From RYN-230 sp963718305 (GTDB taxonomy: Bacteria; Actinomycetota; Actinomycetes; Streptosporangiales; Streptosporangiaceae): 64,000 nt of DNA. The stretch lies in contig CAVQZG010000007.1 in the NCBI GenBank assembly GCA_963718305.1, positions 451,081-515,080 of the forward strand, in the 5' to 3' direction. Position 1 is the first letter of the stretch; each line of letters starts with the position of its first letter. Positions 18,220 through 27,629 of the stretch are shown piece after piece. The notes below the pieces were generated by a model. That model was not told the origin of the DNA. It searched no databases and saw nothing but the letters and a program-made list of their open reading frames with translations. The translations under genes and the position numbers were made by a program.

Positions 18220-18864
18220 ATGTCTAAATCACCGGTAGCGGGCGACTGGCGTGAAGCGCGACGGAAATCCGCACGGGACGCGATCGTTGATGCGGCCTGG
18301 GAGCTGGTTCAAGCCGAAGGCCTGGCCGCGCTGACGCTCCGCGAGCTCGCTAAGCGTGCCGGGATCACGACGCCAACGGTTTATGCCTATTTCAATGCGA
18401 AGAACGCGATTTACGACGCCATGTTCGGCCGTGCGGCCCATGAGTTCGCCGACCGGATGTCCGAACCCTATGAGTGCGAGGATCCCCGCGCGATCCTGGC
18501 CGAAGGCGTGCGCCGCTTCCTGGAGTTCTGCACGAGTGACGTGGCTCGCTACCAGCTGCTGTTCCAGCGCACGATTCCTGGATTTGAGCCGACAGCGCAG
18601 TCGTTCAGCCCGGCGGTACGCGCCCTCGACGGGGTGCGTGAGCGCCTAGCCCTCAACAATGTCACCGACCCTCGTCACGTCAACATGTGGACCGCTTTGA
18701 CCACGGGCCTGGCCGACCAGCAGATCTCCAACGACCCGGGCGGGGACCGCTGGGCACGTCTCGTCGATGACTTCGTGGCGATGTTTCTCGCCTACTGCCG
18801 GGCAGACCGAACGCCAGCCCGCCCAGCGCCGCAGGCATCCACGGCCGGACCAGCCCGGTCATGA
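18220..18864 (+). CDS. TetR-family transcriptional regulator
   Basis: 214 residues. Helix-turn-helix in residues ~17-65 (AIVDAAWELVQAEGLAALTLRELAKRAGITTPTVYAYF). C-terminal TetR_C-type ligand domain (FLEFCTSDVARYQLLFQRTIPGFEPT). It precedes a VOC-family gene by 68 bp on the same strand and probably controls it. No ligand can be inferred. Confidence 0.85.
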   Translation: MSKSPVAGDWREARRKSARDAIVDAAWELVQAEGLAALTLRELAKRAGITTPTVYAYFNAKNAIYDAMFGRAAHEFADRMSEPYECEDPRAILAEGVRRFLEFCTSDVARYQLLFQRTIPGFEPTAQSFSPAVRALDGVRERLALNNVTDPRHVNMWTALTTGLADQQISNDPGGDRWARLVDDFVAMFLAYCRADRTPARPAPQASTAGPARS

Positions 18865-18932
18865 CCACCAACGGCCGGGAAGTCCATCCATCACACCGGA
18901 TGCATCCATCCATCCACGAAAGAGGAGAACTC

Positions 18933-19364
18933 ATGTCAACGGTCACATCTCCCCGGCTGCACCATCTCGCGCTGACAGTCACCGATGTCGACGCGAGCGT
19001 CCGATGGTATGAGGACGTGTTCGGCGTCCGCTTCCAGATGGACGTGCCACACCCCGGCGGAGTCGGCAAGCTCCTCGCCGATGACGGCCGCCAGCTCATG
19101 ATCGTGCTGCACCGTCACGACACCAACGCTGGCGCACTGTTCGGCGAGTCGATCACTGGCCTCGACCACGCGGGCTTCATGGTCCCAGCCCGCACCGACC
19201 TCGAGGCCTGGCAGGCTCACCTTGAGTCCAAAGGCGTCCTCAGCGCCGCTGTCGCTGATAAGCCGCTGACCCAGTCGCCGATCGCCGACGAGCCCTACGC
19301 ATCTGTCCTGGTGTTCCGCGACCCCGATAACATCCAGCTCGAACTCTTCGCACCACTCCGGTAA
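18933..19364 (+). CDS. VOC/glyoxalase-family protein
   Basis: 143 residues with an AAAGAGGAG site 6 nt before ATG 18933. The two beta-alpha-beta-beta-beta halves of a vicinal-oxygen-chelate fold are visible: HHLALTVTDVDASVRWYEDVFG at the N-terminus and GLDHAGFMVPARTDLEAW in the second half; metal ligands would be His12, His76 and the C-terminal Glu in IQLELFAP. Members include glyoxalase, dioxygenases and resistance proteins; the exact reaction is unknown. Likely co-transcribed with the TetR gene upstream. Confidence 0.8.
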   Translation: MSTVTSPRLHHLALTVTDVDASVRWYEDVFGVRFQMDVPHPGGVGKLLADDGRQLMIVLHRHDTNAGALFGESITGLDHAGFMVPARTDLEAWQAHLESKGVLSAAVADKPLTQSPIADEPYASVLVFRDPDNIQLELFAPLR

Positions 19365-19487
19365 CCAGACCGAAGGGGTGCGCAGCGGGCTTCCGCTGAT
19401 GTTCTCCTGGGTGCTACGTCAGGCACCCTTGTGGGCCACGGCCGGAGGAGGCGAGAGATGGACAGTCAACCGGATCATGAACGGCCC

Positions 19488-19631
19488 GGCATCCGATCAA
19501 TCTCGTTTCTTCCGGCACGCGGTAACCGCCCACATGCCGTGCTCACGGTCACCGCCTCGACCGAGCGCATCGACCACGTGCTATGGATGGTCAACCCCGA
19601 GAAGATCACGGCGGTGTCCGTCCCGGCCTGA
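19488..19631 (+). pseudogene. C-terminal fragment of a SnoaL-like/ECF41-type domain
   Basis: A short frame ending at 19631 reads NRPHAVLTVTASTERIDHVLWMVNPEKI, which resembles the last strands of the SnoaL-like domain at the C-terminus of ECF41/SigJ sigma factors and free NTF2-like proteins. No N-terminal half precedes it. Compare the separate N-terminal fragment after the NADH dehydrogenase gene. Confidence 0.4.
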
Positions 19632-19698
19632 CCCGCCGATGTCACAAACCAGCGTGCTATCCGGTCCTAGTTGTAGAGGCGAGAGAACAGAGGACCGC

Positions 19699-21063
19699 AT
19701 GCGTACGATTCTGGTGGTTGGCGGCGGCTACGCCGGCTTTTACACCGCCTGGAAGCTGGAAAAGAAGCTTCGGCGGGACGAAGCGCGGGTCGTGGTGGTC
19801 GATCCGCGGCCGTACATGACGTATCAACCGTTTCTTCCTGAGGTGCTGGCCGGCTCGGTCGAATCGCGGCACGCTGCGGTGTCGCTGCGCAGGCACCTGC
19901 GCCGGACCAGGCTCATCTCGGGCACGGTCACCGCGGTCGACCACGCACACCGGACGGCCACCGTGCAGCCGGCCGAGGGCCCGGAGTTCACGCTCGGTTA
20001 CGACATCATCGTCGTCACCGCGGGGGCAGTGACCCGCAAACTGGCCATTCCCGGCGTGGCGGAGCAGGCCATCGGGATGAAGCATGTCGAGGAGGCGGTG
20101 GCGATCCGGGATCGGCTGCTGACCGCTTTCGACCAGGCCTCGACGCTCAAGCCCGGGCCGCGGCGCCAGCGTCTGCTCACCGTGACATTCGCGGGCGGCG
20201 GGTTCTCCGGCGTCGAAGGCTTCGGTGAGCTGCTGTCCCTGGCGACTTCACTAATCCGGAAGTACCCCGAGCTGAACCTGGGCGAACTCAAGTTCCACCT
20301 GGTGGAGGCGGGGGACCGGATCCTTCCCGAAGTCTCCGACAAACCGGGCCGGTGGGTGGTGCGGTCGCTGGAGAACCGTGGGGCCCACGTGCACCTCAAG
20401 GCCAGCGTGGTCTCCGCGCTCGACGGTCGCGTGGTCCTGTCAACTGGCGAGGAATTCGACTCCAACCTGCTCGTGTGGACCGTCGGCAACGACGCGAACC
20501 CCATGGTGCGCAGCCACACCGACCTGCCCATCGACGGGCGCGGAATGCTGATCGTCCGGGCCGACCTGCGGGTCGGCACCGAGAATGAACCGGTGCCGGA
20601 CGCCTGGGGCGCCGGCGACGACGCGAGGGTTCCGGACCTGGCCGCGGGCCGGCCCGGTGCCGCGACGGTGCCGAACGCCCAGAACGCCGTACGGCAGGGA
20701 AAGCTCCTGGCCAAGAACATCGTGGCCACCCTCCGCGGCCGGATGGCGAAGCCCTACGTGCATCACAGCCTCGGCACGATCGCCACGCTGGGCCTCGGCC
20801 GCGGCATCTTCCAGTACCGCGGCATCGTCATCAAGGGGCTTCCGGCCTGGCTGATACACCGCGGATACCACGTCCTCGCCGTGCCGAGCTGGGAGCGGAA
20901 GATCCGGGTGCTCGCAGTCTGGCTGACCGCTGCGGTGTCCGGCCGCGACATCGTCTCGCTGGCCGCGGTGCAGGACCCCCGCCGTGCGTTCGTCACCGAC
21001 GGCGAACCGGCAGAGCCACCCGCGCAGCCGCCGGTCCGATTCGGCTATGCCCGATCAGCATGA
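19699..21063 (+). CDS. ndh: Type II NADH dehydrogenase-like flavoprotein
   Basis: 454 residues, ATG 19699 with AGAGGAC upstream. FAD-binding GGGYAGFYTAWKLE (~7-20), second dinucleotide motif FAGGGFSGVEGFGEL (~170), and the FAD C-terminal motif region DAWGAGDDARVPD (~310). The C-terminal ~80 residues contain amphipathic stretches used by NDH-2 enzymes for membrane attachment. Oxidises NADH and reduces quinone without proton pumping. Overlaps the following SnoaL-like fragment by 17 nt. Confidence 0.85.
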   Translation: MRTILVVGGGYAGFYTAWKLEKKLRRDEARVVVVDPRPYMTYQPFLPEVLAGSVESRHAAVSLRRHLRRTRLISGTVTAVDHAHRTATVQPAEGPEFTLGYDIIVVTAGAVTRKLAIPGVAEQAIGMKHVEEAVAIRDRLLTAFDQASTLKPGPRRQRLLTVTFAGGGFSGVEGFGELLSLATSLIRKYPELNLGELKFHLVEAGDRILPEVSDKPGRWVVRSLENRGAHVHLKASVVSALDGRVVLSTGEEFDSNLLVWTVGNDANPMVRSHTDLPIDGRGMLIVRADLRVGTENEPVPDAWGAGDDARVPDLAAGRPGAATVPNAQNAVRQGKLLAKNIVATLRGRMAKPYVHHSLGTIATLGLGRGIFQYRGIVIKGLPAWLIHRGYHVLAVPSWERKIRVLAVWLTAAVSGRDIVSLAAVQDPRRAFVTDGEPAEPPAQPPVRFGYARSA

Positions 21064-21220
21064 CGATGTCGTGCGCAGGTTCGCTGAGGTCTGCCAGCTA
21101 GGAGACATCGCCGCCCTCCGGGCCGCCGTGGATGCTGATGCCATCGCCGTGTGCGACGGAGGCGGGCTGGTGCCCGCCGCGATAGGCAGGCCTGGCCTGG
21201 CGCGTCGCGTCGGCGCATGA
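21047..21220 (+). pseudogene. N-terminal fragment of a SnoaL-like domain
   Basis: From ATG 21047 (17 nt inside the ndh gene) the frame reads DDVVRRFAEVCQLGDIAALRAAVDADAIAVCDGGG, the first helix and strand of an NTF2/SnoaL-like domain as in ECF41 sigma factors. It loses similarity at about 21190 and stops at 21220. It may be a truncated gene or half of a domain whose end lies upstream of ndh. Confidence 0.45.
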
Positions 21221-21270
21221 AATCATGGCTCGGGGGGAACTCCTAAGTGGTTACTGTCCGGACCCTGCAG

Positions 21271-21283
21271 TAACGGCACGTTA
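21271..21283. promoter_or_regulatory. Candidate MarR operator
   Basis: Perfect palindrome TAACG-GCA-CGTTA, 32 nt upstream of the MarR-family start. Position and symmetry fit autoregulation by a dimeric MarR protein. Confidence 0.45.
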
Positions 21284-21314
21284 TTGCCCAGCAGGAGACC
21301 TAAGGACAGGCCTG

Positions 21315-21773
21315 ATGAGTAACGAGACCGCGTTGAGCGGCAACGACCAGCTGGATATGGCCCCGGTAGAGACCGCTGTTGCTGTCTTGCGCAAGACGTG
21401 TGAGAAGGCCGTCGATGAACTGGGCGGCGCAGTGCCGGGAGTCCAGCTGCGCGCGCTGCTGGTTTTCGACGATGCCGGGGGCAGCCTGGATCTGCGGCGG
21501 CTCGCTGCTGAGCTAACCGCCTCTGTGTCGGCCGCTAGCGGAGTGTGCGACCGCATGGAGGAGGCTGGACTGCTGACGGTGGGGGACGCCGCCAGCAGCC
21601 GGGCCGAGTCCCGCTGCACGCTAACCGGCTCCGGCAGGCGGCTGGCCCGCTGGATAAGAGACCGGCAGCGTGCGGCGCTGAGCGACCTGGTGAACTCCAT
21701 GGGTCCACAGGCCCGTGATGCGCTGGTTTACGGGCTGGGGGAACTCGCCGCCGCAGCCCAGAACCCGTCCTGA
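21315..21773 (+). CDS. MarR-family transcriptional regulator
   Basis: 152 residues from ATG 21315 (AAGGACAGG site). Winged helix-turn-helix with LRALLVFDDAGGSLDLRRLAAELTASVSAASGVCDRMEEAGLL and a wing containing RAESRCTLTGSGRRLA. Its last 46 nt overlap the 3' end of the convergent hydrolase gene. Confidence 0.75.
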   Translation: MSNETALSGNDQLDMAPVETAVAVLRKTCEKAVDELGGAVPGVQLRALLVFDDAGGSLDLRRLAAELTASVSAASGVCDRMEEAGLLTVGDAASSRAESRCTLTGSGRRLARWIRDRQRAALSDLVNSMGPQARDALVYGLGELAAAAQNPS

Positions 21774-22627
21774 CCGAAGAACTCAATCAGGGATGAGGCG
21801 ACCGCTGCCGGTGCTTCCTCGGCCATGTGGTGTCCGGAGTCGATCCCATGGCCACGCACATCACCAGCCCAGTCGGCCCAGATCCTCACTGGGTCGCCGT
21901 ACAGGTCCTCGAGATCGTCGCGCAAAGACCACAAGATCAGAACGGGGCACTGTAGTCGTACGCCAGCGGCCCGGTCGGTCGCCTCATGGTGTCGGTCGAT
22001 GGTGAGACCGGCTCGGTAGTCTTCCAGCATGGCCCGTACCACGGCGGGATTCCTGGTTGCCTTTCGCCACTCGTCGTAATTTTCCTGGCCCATCTTCTGC
22101 GGGTCGCCGTGATACCAGCTGTCCGGATCGGCATTGATGACACGTTCCGGGATGCCGGGCTGGGCGAAGAAGAACCAGTGCCAGTACTGCGTCGCGAACT
22201 TTGCGGTGATGCGGGACAGGTGCTCGCTGATGGGCACGCTGTCCATGAACGCGACGCGCGAGACGGCCTCGTGGTGGTCGAGAGCGAGCCGGAAGGCTAC
22301 TGCACTCCCGCGGTCGTGGCCGGCCAGCGCAAAACGGTCGTGCCCCAGCCCATGCATCACCACGACCAGGTCGCTGGCGACAGCGCGCTTGGAATAGCCG
22401 GAGTGGTCTGCGGTCGGGGCTGGCCCGCACGAGCGGCCGTACCCCCTCAGGTCCGGGCACACGACCGTGAAACCACGCTCGACCAGTTGAGGCGCAACGC
22501 GATGCCAGGTCGCGGAGGTCCGGGGATGACCGTGCAGGAGCAGCACGGGCGGACCCTCCCCGCCGTAACGGACGAAAATGGATGCTTCTCCGACCTGCCG
22601 CTGCTCCTCCACGAAGTGCTCGAACAT
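21728..22627 (-). CDS. Alpha/beta hydrolase, haloacetate-dehalogenase-like
   Basis: 299 residues from ATG 22627 (upstream in-frame starts to 22678 are possible). Layout of fluoroacetate/haloacetate dehalogenases: LLLHGHPRTSATWHRVAP oxyanion region, nucleophile Asp in AGHDRGSAV (~107), halide-site motif YWHWFFFAQP (~150), and catalytic His in DSGHHMAEE (~268). Such enzymes release halide from 2-haloacids by attack of Asp. The second carboxylate-binding Arg of fluoroacetate dehalogenase (DRGxR) is Ala here, so substrate may differ; an epoxide hydrolase is the alternative. Confidence 0.75.
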   Translation of the reverse strand: MFEHFVEEQRQVGEASIFVRYGGEGPPVLLLHGHPRTSATWHRVAPQLVERGFTVVCPDLRGYGRSCGPAPTADHSGYSKRAVASDLVVVMHGLGHDRFALAGHDRGSAVAFRLALDHHEAVSRVAFMDSVPISEHLSRITAKFATQYWHWFFFAQPGIPERVINADPDSWYHGDPQKMGQENYDEWRKATRNPAVVRAMLEDYRAGLTIDRHHEATDRAAGVRLQCPVLILWSLRDDLEDLYGDPVRIWADWAGDVRGHGIDSGHHMAEEAPAAVASSLIEFFGQDGFWAAAASSPSP

Positions 22628-22821
22628 CGTCTCAGTATCAGCGTTGCCGTTCCGGGCTGCGGGCCGGTCCCGGGCCACGTCCGGGGCGCCTGTTGGCCGC
22701 CGGAACTTGAACTCCGGTGGACTCTGAGCGGCGGACCGTTGAGCTGGCTGGGTGCCGGACGCCCGGAGATCAGCCGTGGCCTCGACCCTGGTCTAGCGGG
22801 AGTCCGCGGCGGAGGACGTAA

Positions 22822-23644
22822 TCAGTAGCGGAGGTTGGTTTGCAGGGCGTAGTGGTCGGAGGGGTAGGTGTTGCTGACGGGATGGGTGCCTAGTAGGGCG
22901 GTGTGCAGGGGATGACCGGCGCCGCCGGGGCGCGGGGCGGCGGAAAAGATGTAGTCGATCCGGCGGTCAGGCCACAGGAGCTGGGTGGCCCAGGGATTGT
23001 TGTTGGACCAGGTGTAGCCGGGGGCAGGCGGGCCGGCCATCTCCCAGGCGTCGTAGAAGGACAGGCCGGGGGCGGGAGCGGTGGTACGGCCGGTGAGCAT
23101 GCGGATCTCGTCGCTGCCGGGATCGGCGTTGAAGTCGCCGCAGATGATGAGCGGGGCCTGCTTGTCCTGGGCCTGGTGAACGTAGCTCAGTAGTTCGCGT
23201 ACCGCATCCTGGCGGGATTGGCTCTCGTCAAACCACCAGGCATCCATCACCAGGCCGTACACCTGGATCAGGCCGCGGGGGCCGGACAGCTTCGGCGAAC
23301 TGCACCCGGGCGCTGCCGAAGGTCAGGCTTGACTCGCGCCGGATCGGCCAGCGGGACATCACCGCCACACCGGACAGGGCTGCCTCGTCCTCCTGGGCCT
23401 GGACGCCGCTGACGGTGTGGTGCGGCAGGCCGAGCGGGTCGGCCAGGCGGGCGCACTGGCTGTCGCCGCCCTTGGCCCACGACTCGGTCAGCACCACGAT
23501 GTCGGGACGGGCGTTCCGCAGGGTTGCGGCGATCGCTGCTTCACGGTCCTGCCAGGGACCGTAGAGGCCCCAGACGTTCCAGGTAATGACCCGCACGGTC
23601 GTCTCGATCAAGCGGCCATACGACCGTGGCGGGATGTCGTCCAT
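22822..23644 (-). CDS. Endonuclease/exonuclease/phosphatase-family protein, frameshifted
   Basis: About 274 residues over two frames. N-terminal part: VRVITWNVWGLYGPWQDRE and VLTESWAKGGD; C-terminal part: YGLVMDAWWF, metal/catalytic GDFNADPGSDEI and the final SDHYAL. A single extra base in a C run near 23280 (minus-strand GGCCCCCGC) breaks the frame; removing it gives RPRGLIQVYGLVMD. Family members are DNA-repair nucleases, sphingomyelinases or phosphatases. Start at 23644 is uncertain. Probably one intact gene with a consensus error. Confidence 0.75.
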
Positions 23645-23898
23645 GGGAGCGTGGCCTCTCAGATCATCGCCCAGGTGCGAACGACCGAGCTTAACCAGTG
23701 CAGAGCTGTCCCTGGACGGTCGCGTCCTCGGTTGTCGCCGTGGCGGCGTGGGCGGCGGTAGTCCTGGGGCCCGATGATTGCCGTGGGGTGCTGCGGGCAC
23801 TTCAGGCCCGGAGCGGACCTGAAACTGAATTGTCACGCCAGTGGGACCATTCCGGCCTGGGCATGGCTGGTTTTGGCGGAGGACACGGAGGCTGACGC

Positions 23899-24805
23899 GT
23901 GCCGACGATCGCGGTTGTGGCCCACGCCGGAAAGAGTTTCGGCGGCGGCTTGAGGGAGCTTCGGGAGGTACTCGGCGCGAGAGGGCATTGCCGATCCCCT
24001 CTGGTATGAAGTGAAAAATAGCCGCAAAGCGGCTAAGTGTGCCCGCAAGGCGCTGGCTCAGGGCGCTGAGGTGACGTTTGTCTGGGGAGGGGACGGGACG
24101 GTCCAGCGCTGCATTGATGCCGTGGCTGGAACGGAGGCTGTTCTCGCGATTCTTCCGGCCGGCACGGCCAATCTCCTGGCGACGAACCTGCAGGTCCCTA
24201 CCGACCTCGCCGACGCGGTGCGGGTCGGGCTGAAAGGGAAGCGCCGCCGGTTTGACACCGGATCGGTGAACGGCGAGCACTTCGCGGTGATGGCCGGCGC
24301 AGGGTTCGATGCTCGCATGATCAAACAAGCCGACCGGAAGATGAAAGGACGACTCGGCCGCGCCGCGTACCTGTACACAGGGGCCAGGAACCTCAGCGCT
24401 CGCCGGGTCAAGGCGACCATCGAGGTGGACGGTGTCCGGTTCTTCCAGGGCCGGATCTCGTGCGTCCTGGCCGGGAATGTGGCCAAAGTCCTCGGTGGGA
24501 TCGAGGCCTTCCCCGGAGCGCAGCCCGACGACGGGCTCCTTGAACTCGGCTTGGTCACGGCCAGGGATCCCGCCGGGTGGGCCCGGGCGCTGGGACGGGT
24601 CATGCAGGGCCGGGCTGGCGAATCGCCGTTCATCAAGGTCACCCACGGTAAAAAGTTCCGGATCCGGTTCGACCGGCCCTTCCCTTACGAACTTGACGGC
24701 GGTGCCCGCACCAAAGTTACGAAGCTGCGGGTCAAGGTCCATCCCAGCGCGGTCACGATCTGCGTCCCGGCCGTGGCGGCGGTCTTGCCTCCACAGCCCG
24801 GCTGA
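23899..24805 (+). CDS. Diacylglycerol/lipid kinase family protein, frameshifted
   Basis: About 302 residues from GTG 23899 (ACGGAGG upstream). N-terminus PTIAVVAHAGKSFGGGLRELREVL, then a one-base shift near 23975 in AGAGGGC, then ADPLWYEVKNSRKA. Catalytic nucleotide motif WGGDGTVQR (~65), PAGTANLLATNL (~88) and the family C-terminal beta domain (GGIEAFPGAQPDDGLLEL). Phosphorylates diacylglycerol or a related lipid at the membrane. Adjacent to, but not overlapping, its neighbours. Confidence 0.8.
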
Positions 24806-24814
24806 CTGCTGCGC

Positions 24815-25036
24815 TTAGCGATCTGGATCTGGCGGGGCATCGCGGCGCGGCATGACAGCCCGGCCCGGCGCCTTGAAGGCTCCGCCCCGTACGTCGCCTG
24901 GCCGCCGGTCGAGCTTCTGGGCACGCTTCCACCGCGGGTGGCTCCCGGCCCAGAAGACCAGCCCGATCCATGCCGCCAGGCCGATCACGATCACGCCGGC
25001 GATGATGAGCAACCCGGCCAGAGAAGTTCCGCTCAA
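24815..25036 (-). CDS. Small single-helix membrane protein
   Basis: 73 residues from TTG 25036 with a clear GGAGG site. One hydrophobic helix (LAGLLIIAGVIVIGLAAWIGLVFWAG, ~6-31) is followed by a basic, proline-rich cytoplasmic tail. No family recognised. Confidence 0.5.
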   Translation of the reverse strand: MSGTSLAGLLIIAGVIVIGLAAWIGLVFWAGSHPRWKRAQKLDRRPGDVRGGAFKAPGRAVMPRRDAPPDPDR

Positions 25037-25169
25037 GGCGTGCCTCCGTTCTTCCGCTGCGCCGCCGCTACCTGCGGGGACCCAGCCAACACGTCACCGG
25101 CCTGAATGCCCGGGCCTCCCGCATCCCCTGGTGCGGTGACCACGAAGGCCGCGCCACGGAACGTGCGGG

Positions 25170-26159
25170 TCAGTGTCGGGCGGGGCTGAGGGACGGCCGC
25201 GTGGCCGCCAGGGCCCGCTCCGCGGCGCGGAGCACGTCGCTGACACCGATGGCGGCCAGGGCCGGGTCAGTCCGGCGGCCATGCGGATCGCCCCGGTAAC
25301 CGTCGCCGCCGGCCCACAGCGCCTGGTGGCGCGGCTCGGCTGGCGGCCCCCATTCCGAGGGCGGCACGGGGCCGAACAGGACGACCGAGGGCCGCGCGTA
25401 GGCGGTGGCCAGGTGGGCCAGGCCGGTGTCGCCGGAGATGACCAGGCGCGCGGATGCGGTGAGCGCGGCCAGAGTGGCCAGCGAGGTCCGGCCGGCCAGG
25501 ACCGACTGGGGCAGGAGGCCTGCCCGCCGGGCCACCTCCAGGGCCAGCGGGCGCTCCGCCGCCGAGCCGGTGACCACGACCTGATGGCCGAGGCGGGCCA
25601 GTTTCCTGGCCACGGCCGCGAACCGCCCCGTGGGCCAGCGCCGGCTGGGTGCGGCCGCACCGGGATGAACGAGCGTGAGCCCCTGGCCGTCCGGCGCCGG
25701 CGGCAGCGCATCGGACGGGACCGGGGGCACCGCGGTGAGCCGGAGGTCGGCGGGGTCGGCGTGGATGCCGGATTCCGAGCAGAGCCGGCACCAGCGGACC
25801 ACCTCGTGCTCACCGGCACGCCACCCCGGGCCCGCGAAGCCGCCCCCGTGACGGCCCCCGAAGGTGATCAGCCGCTGCGGCCTGAGCACCGCGAGCAGCT
25901 GGTGGCTGGCCGGGCCGCGGCCGTGCAGGTCGATGGCGACGTCTGGGGGAGCGCCGGTCCAGGCCACCGGCCCGAGTTCGGCCGCGGGCAGCAGTTCGTC
26001 GATGGCACCGGTCAGCGGGACCAGGTCAGCCAGCGCGCCCGGCGCGGCCAGCACGATCGGGTGCCCGGGGAAGGCGCGCCGGACGGCCCGGTAGGCGGGC
26101 ACCCCGGTCAGGAAATCACCCAGACCCAGGGCGCGGAGCAGGAGTACCCGGCCGGTCAT
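25170..26159 (-). CDS. GT9-family glycosyltransferase (heptosyltransferase-like)
   Basis: 329 residues from ATG 26159, 2 nt after the HldE-like stop. GT9/ADP-heptose:LPS heptosyltransferase pattern: LLLRALGLGDFLTGVPAYRAVRRAF (~4-28), central LTLVHPGAAAPSRRWP (~180), VVVTGSAAERPLA and the nucleotide-sugar site VISGDTGLAHLATAYARPSVVLFGP (~260). Likely transfers the heptose made by the operon to a growing glycan. Last gene of the minus-strand chain. Confidence 0.85.
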   Translation of the reverse strand: MTGRVLLLRALGLGDFLTGVPAYRAVRRAFPGHPIVLAAPGALADLVPLTGAIDELLPAAELGPVAWTGAPPDVAIDLHGRGPASHQLLAVLRPQRLITFGGRHGGGFAGPGWRAGEHEVVRWCRLCSESGIHADPADLRLTAVPPVPSDALPPAPDGQGLTLVHPGAAAPSRRWPTGRFAAVARKLARLGHQVVVTGSAAERPLALEVARRAGLLPQSVLAGRTSLATLAALTASARLVISGDTGLAHLATAYARPSVVLFGPVPPSEWGPPAEPRHQALWAGGDGYRGDPHGRRTDPALAAIGVSDVLRAAERALAATRPSLSPARH

Positions 26160-26161
26160 GG

Positions 26162-27629
26162 TCAGCGGGCCTCCAGGGCCGCGGCCCCCGCGGCCTGCAG
26201 CCGCGTGGTGGACCGCCCGGCCAGGTAGGGAACGGTGACCGCCTGCCCGCCCCAGGTCCTCAGCAGGGCCGTCTCCGGCAGCACCTGCCCCTCGTAGTCG
26301 CCGCCTTTCACCCATAGGTCAGGCCGCAATCGTTGCAGGGCCGCGCCGGGGGTGTCCTCGCCGAACACCAGCACGGCGTCTACGCAGTGCAGGGCGGCCA
26401 GCACCGAGACCCGGTCGGCGGCCGGGTTCAGCGGGCGGCCCTCGCCTTTCAGGCGGCGGATCGACTCGTCGGAGTTCAGGCACACGATCAGGCAGTCCCC
26501 CAGCGAGCGGGCCGCCTGGAGCAGACTGACGTGGCCGGCGTGCAGCACATCGAAGCAGCCGCCGGCCGCCACCACCGTGCCGCCGGCCGCGTGAACCTGG
26601 CCCGCCAGCGCGACCGGGTCGGTCAGCGCGCCCGCCGGTGTGCCTGTGTCCGAGACTACGTCCGGGTCTGCGGGTGCGGGGCCGGCCGCGGCCGTCCCGG
26701 GGGGGAGGCTGCCCACGCCGCCTGCGGCGAGGAAGTCTGACGCGGTCCGGGTCGCGGTCACCACCGCCTCGGACGGGAGCGCGCCGTGGGACAGGGCGTT
26801 CGCGGCCGCCGCAGCGAACATATCGCCGGCGCCGCAGGTGTCCGCGCCGTGCACGGGCCGGGCCGGGACGATCAGCGGGGCCGGGCTGCCCTGGGCGAGC
26901 AGTGTGCCATCTGGTCCCAGAGTCACGGCCACGCCGTCCACCGGCCACCGACTGAGCAGTCGGCCCGCGGCCTCGGCGGCGGAGCGGAGCACCGCGCCGG
27001 TGACGAGGGCTGGTCCACCGGTACGCCCCCTGGCGGGCGTGAGGTTCAAGCCGGCGGCCGCCCGGGCTTCGGCATGGTTGGGGGTGGCCAACCGGGTGCC
27101 AGGCACCGGCTCCGGCCCGCGGGGATGCGGATCCCAGACCAGCGGCACGCGGGCCGCGCGCCCGGCCAGGGCGGCGCGGATTCTGGAGTCGGAGGCCGCG
27201 CCCCGGCCGTAATCGGAGACTAGGAGCGTGCCCGCCGACGCGATCGCTTCGGCGGCTTCCAGGGAGGCAGGGCCGGGCCGGCCGGCTGGCCCGTCCGCGC
27301 GCAGCAGGGTCTGGCCCCCGGCCCGGAACCGGGCCTTGTCCGGCAGCGGGCCGTCCAGCGGCAGCGGCACCACGGTGACGTGCGGTTGCAGCAGGGCCCG
27401 CACGATGGCGCTGGACGGGTCGTCACCGATCGGCGCGATGAGCACCACCCGGCCGCCGTCGCGGGCGGCGAGGAGCGCGGCGAGGGCGGCACCTCCCGGG
27501 CGGCAGATTTCAGTAAGGTCGTCCAGTACGGGAGCGGGCGCGTCCGGGCAGAGGCGGGCTGGCGGTGCCGATCACGTCCCGGTCCAGCAGCGCGTCGCCG
27601 ATCACGACCAGCGGGCCCACGGCCGTCAT
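26162..27629 (-). CDS. hldE: HldE-like bifunctional heptose kinase/adenylyltransferase, frameshifted
   Basis: About 489 residues. The ATG at 27629 overlaps the SIS gene stop by 4 nt. N-terminal PfkB kinase: VVIGDALLDRDVIG at the start, and catalytic GADTCGAGDMFAAA (~250). C-terminal cytidylyltransferase-fold domain: GCFDVLHAGHVSLLQ (~355) and VKGGDYEG. HldE phosphorylates heptose-7-phosphate at C1 and later attaches the nucleotide. A one-base shift near 27555 separates the first ~25 residues from the rest; family sequence (PDAPAPVLDDLTE, CRPGGAALAALLA) resumes in the next frame. Confidence 0.85.

Noticed and set aside
23228..24742. 504-codon minus-strand frame
   Set aside because: Only its last ~120 residues are real (endonuclease/phosphatase N-terminus); the rest is antisense to the lipid kinase.
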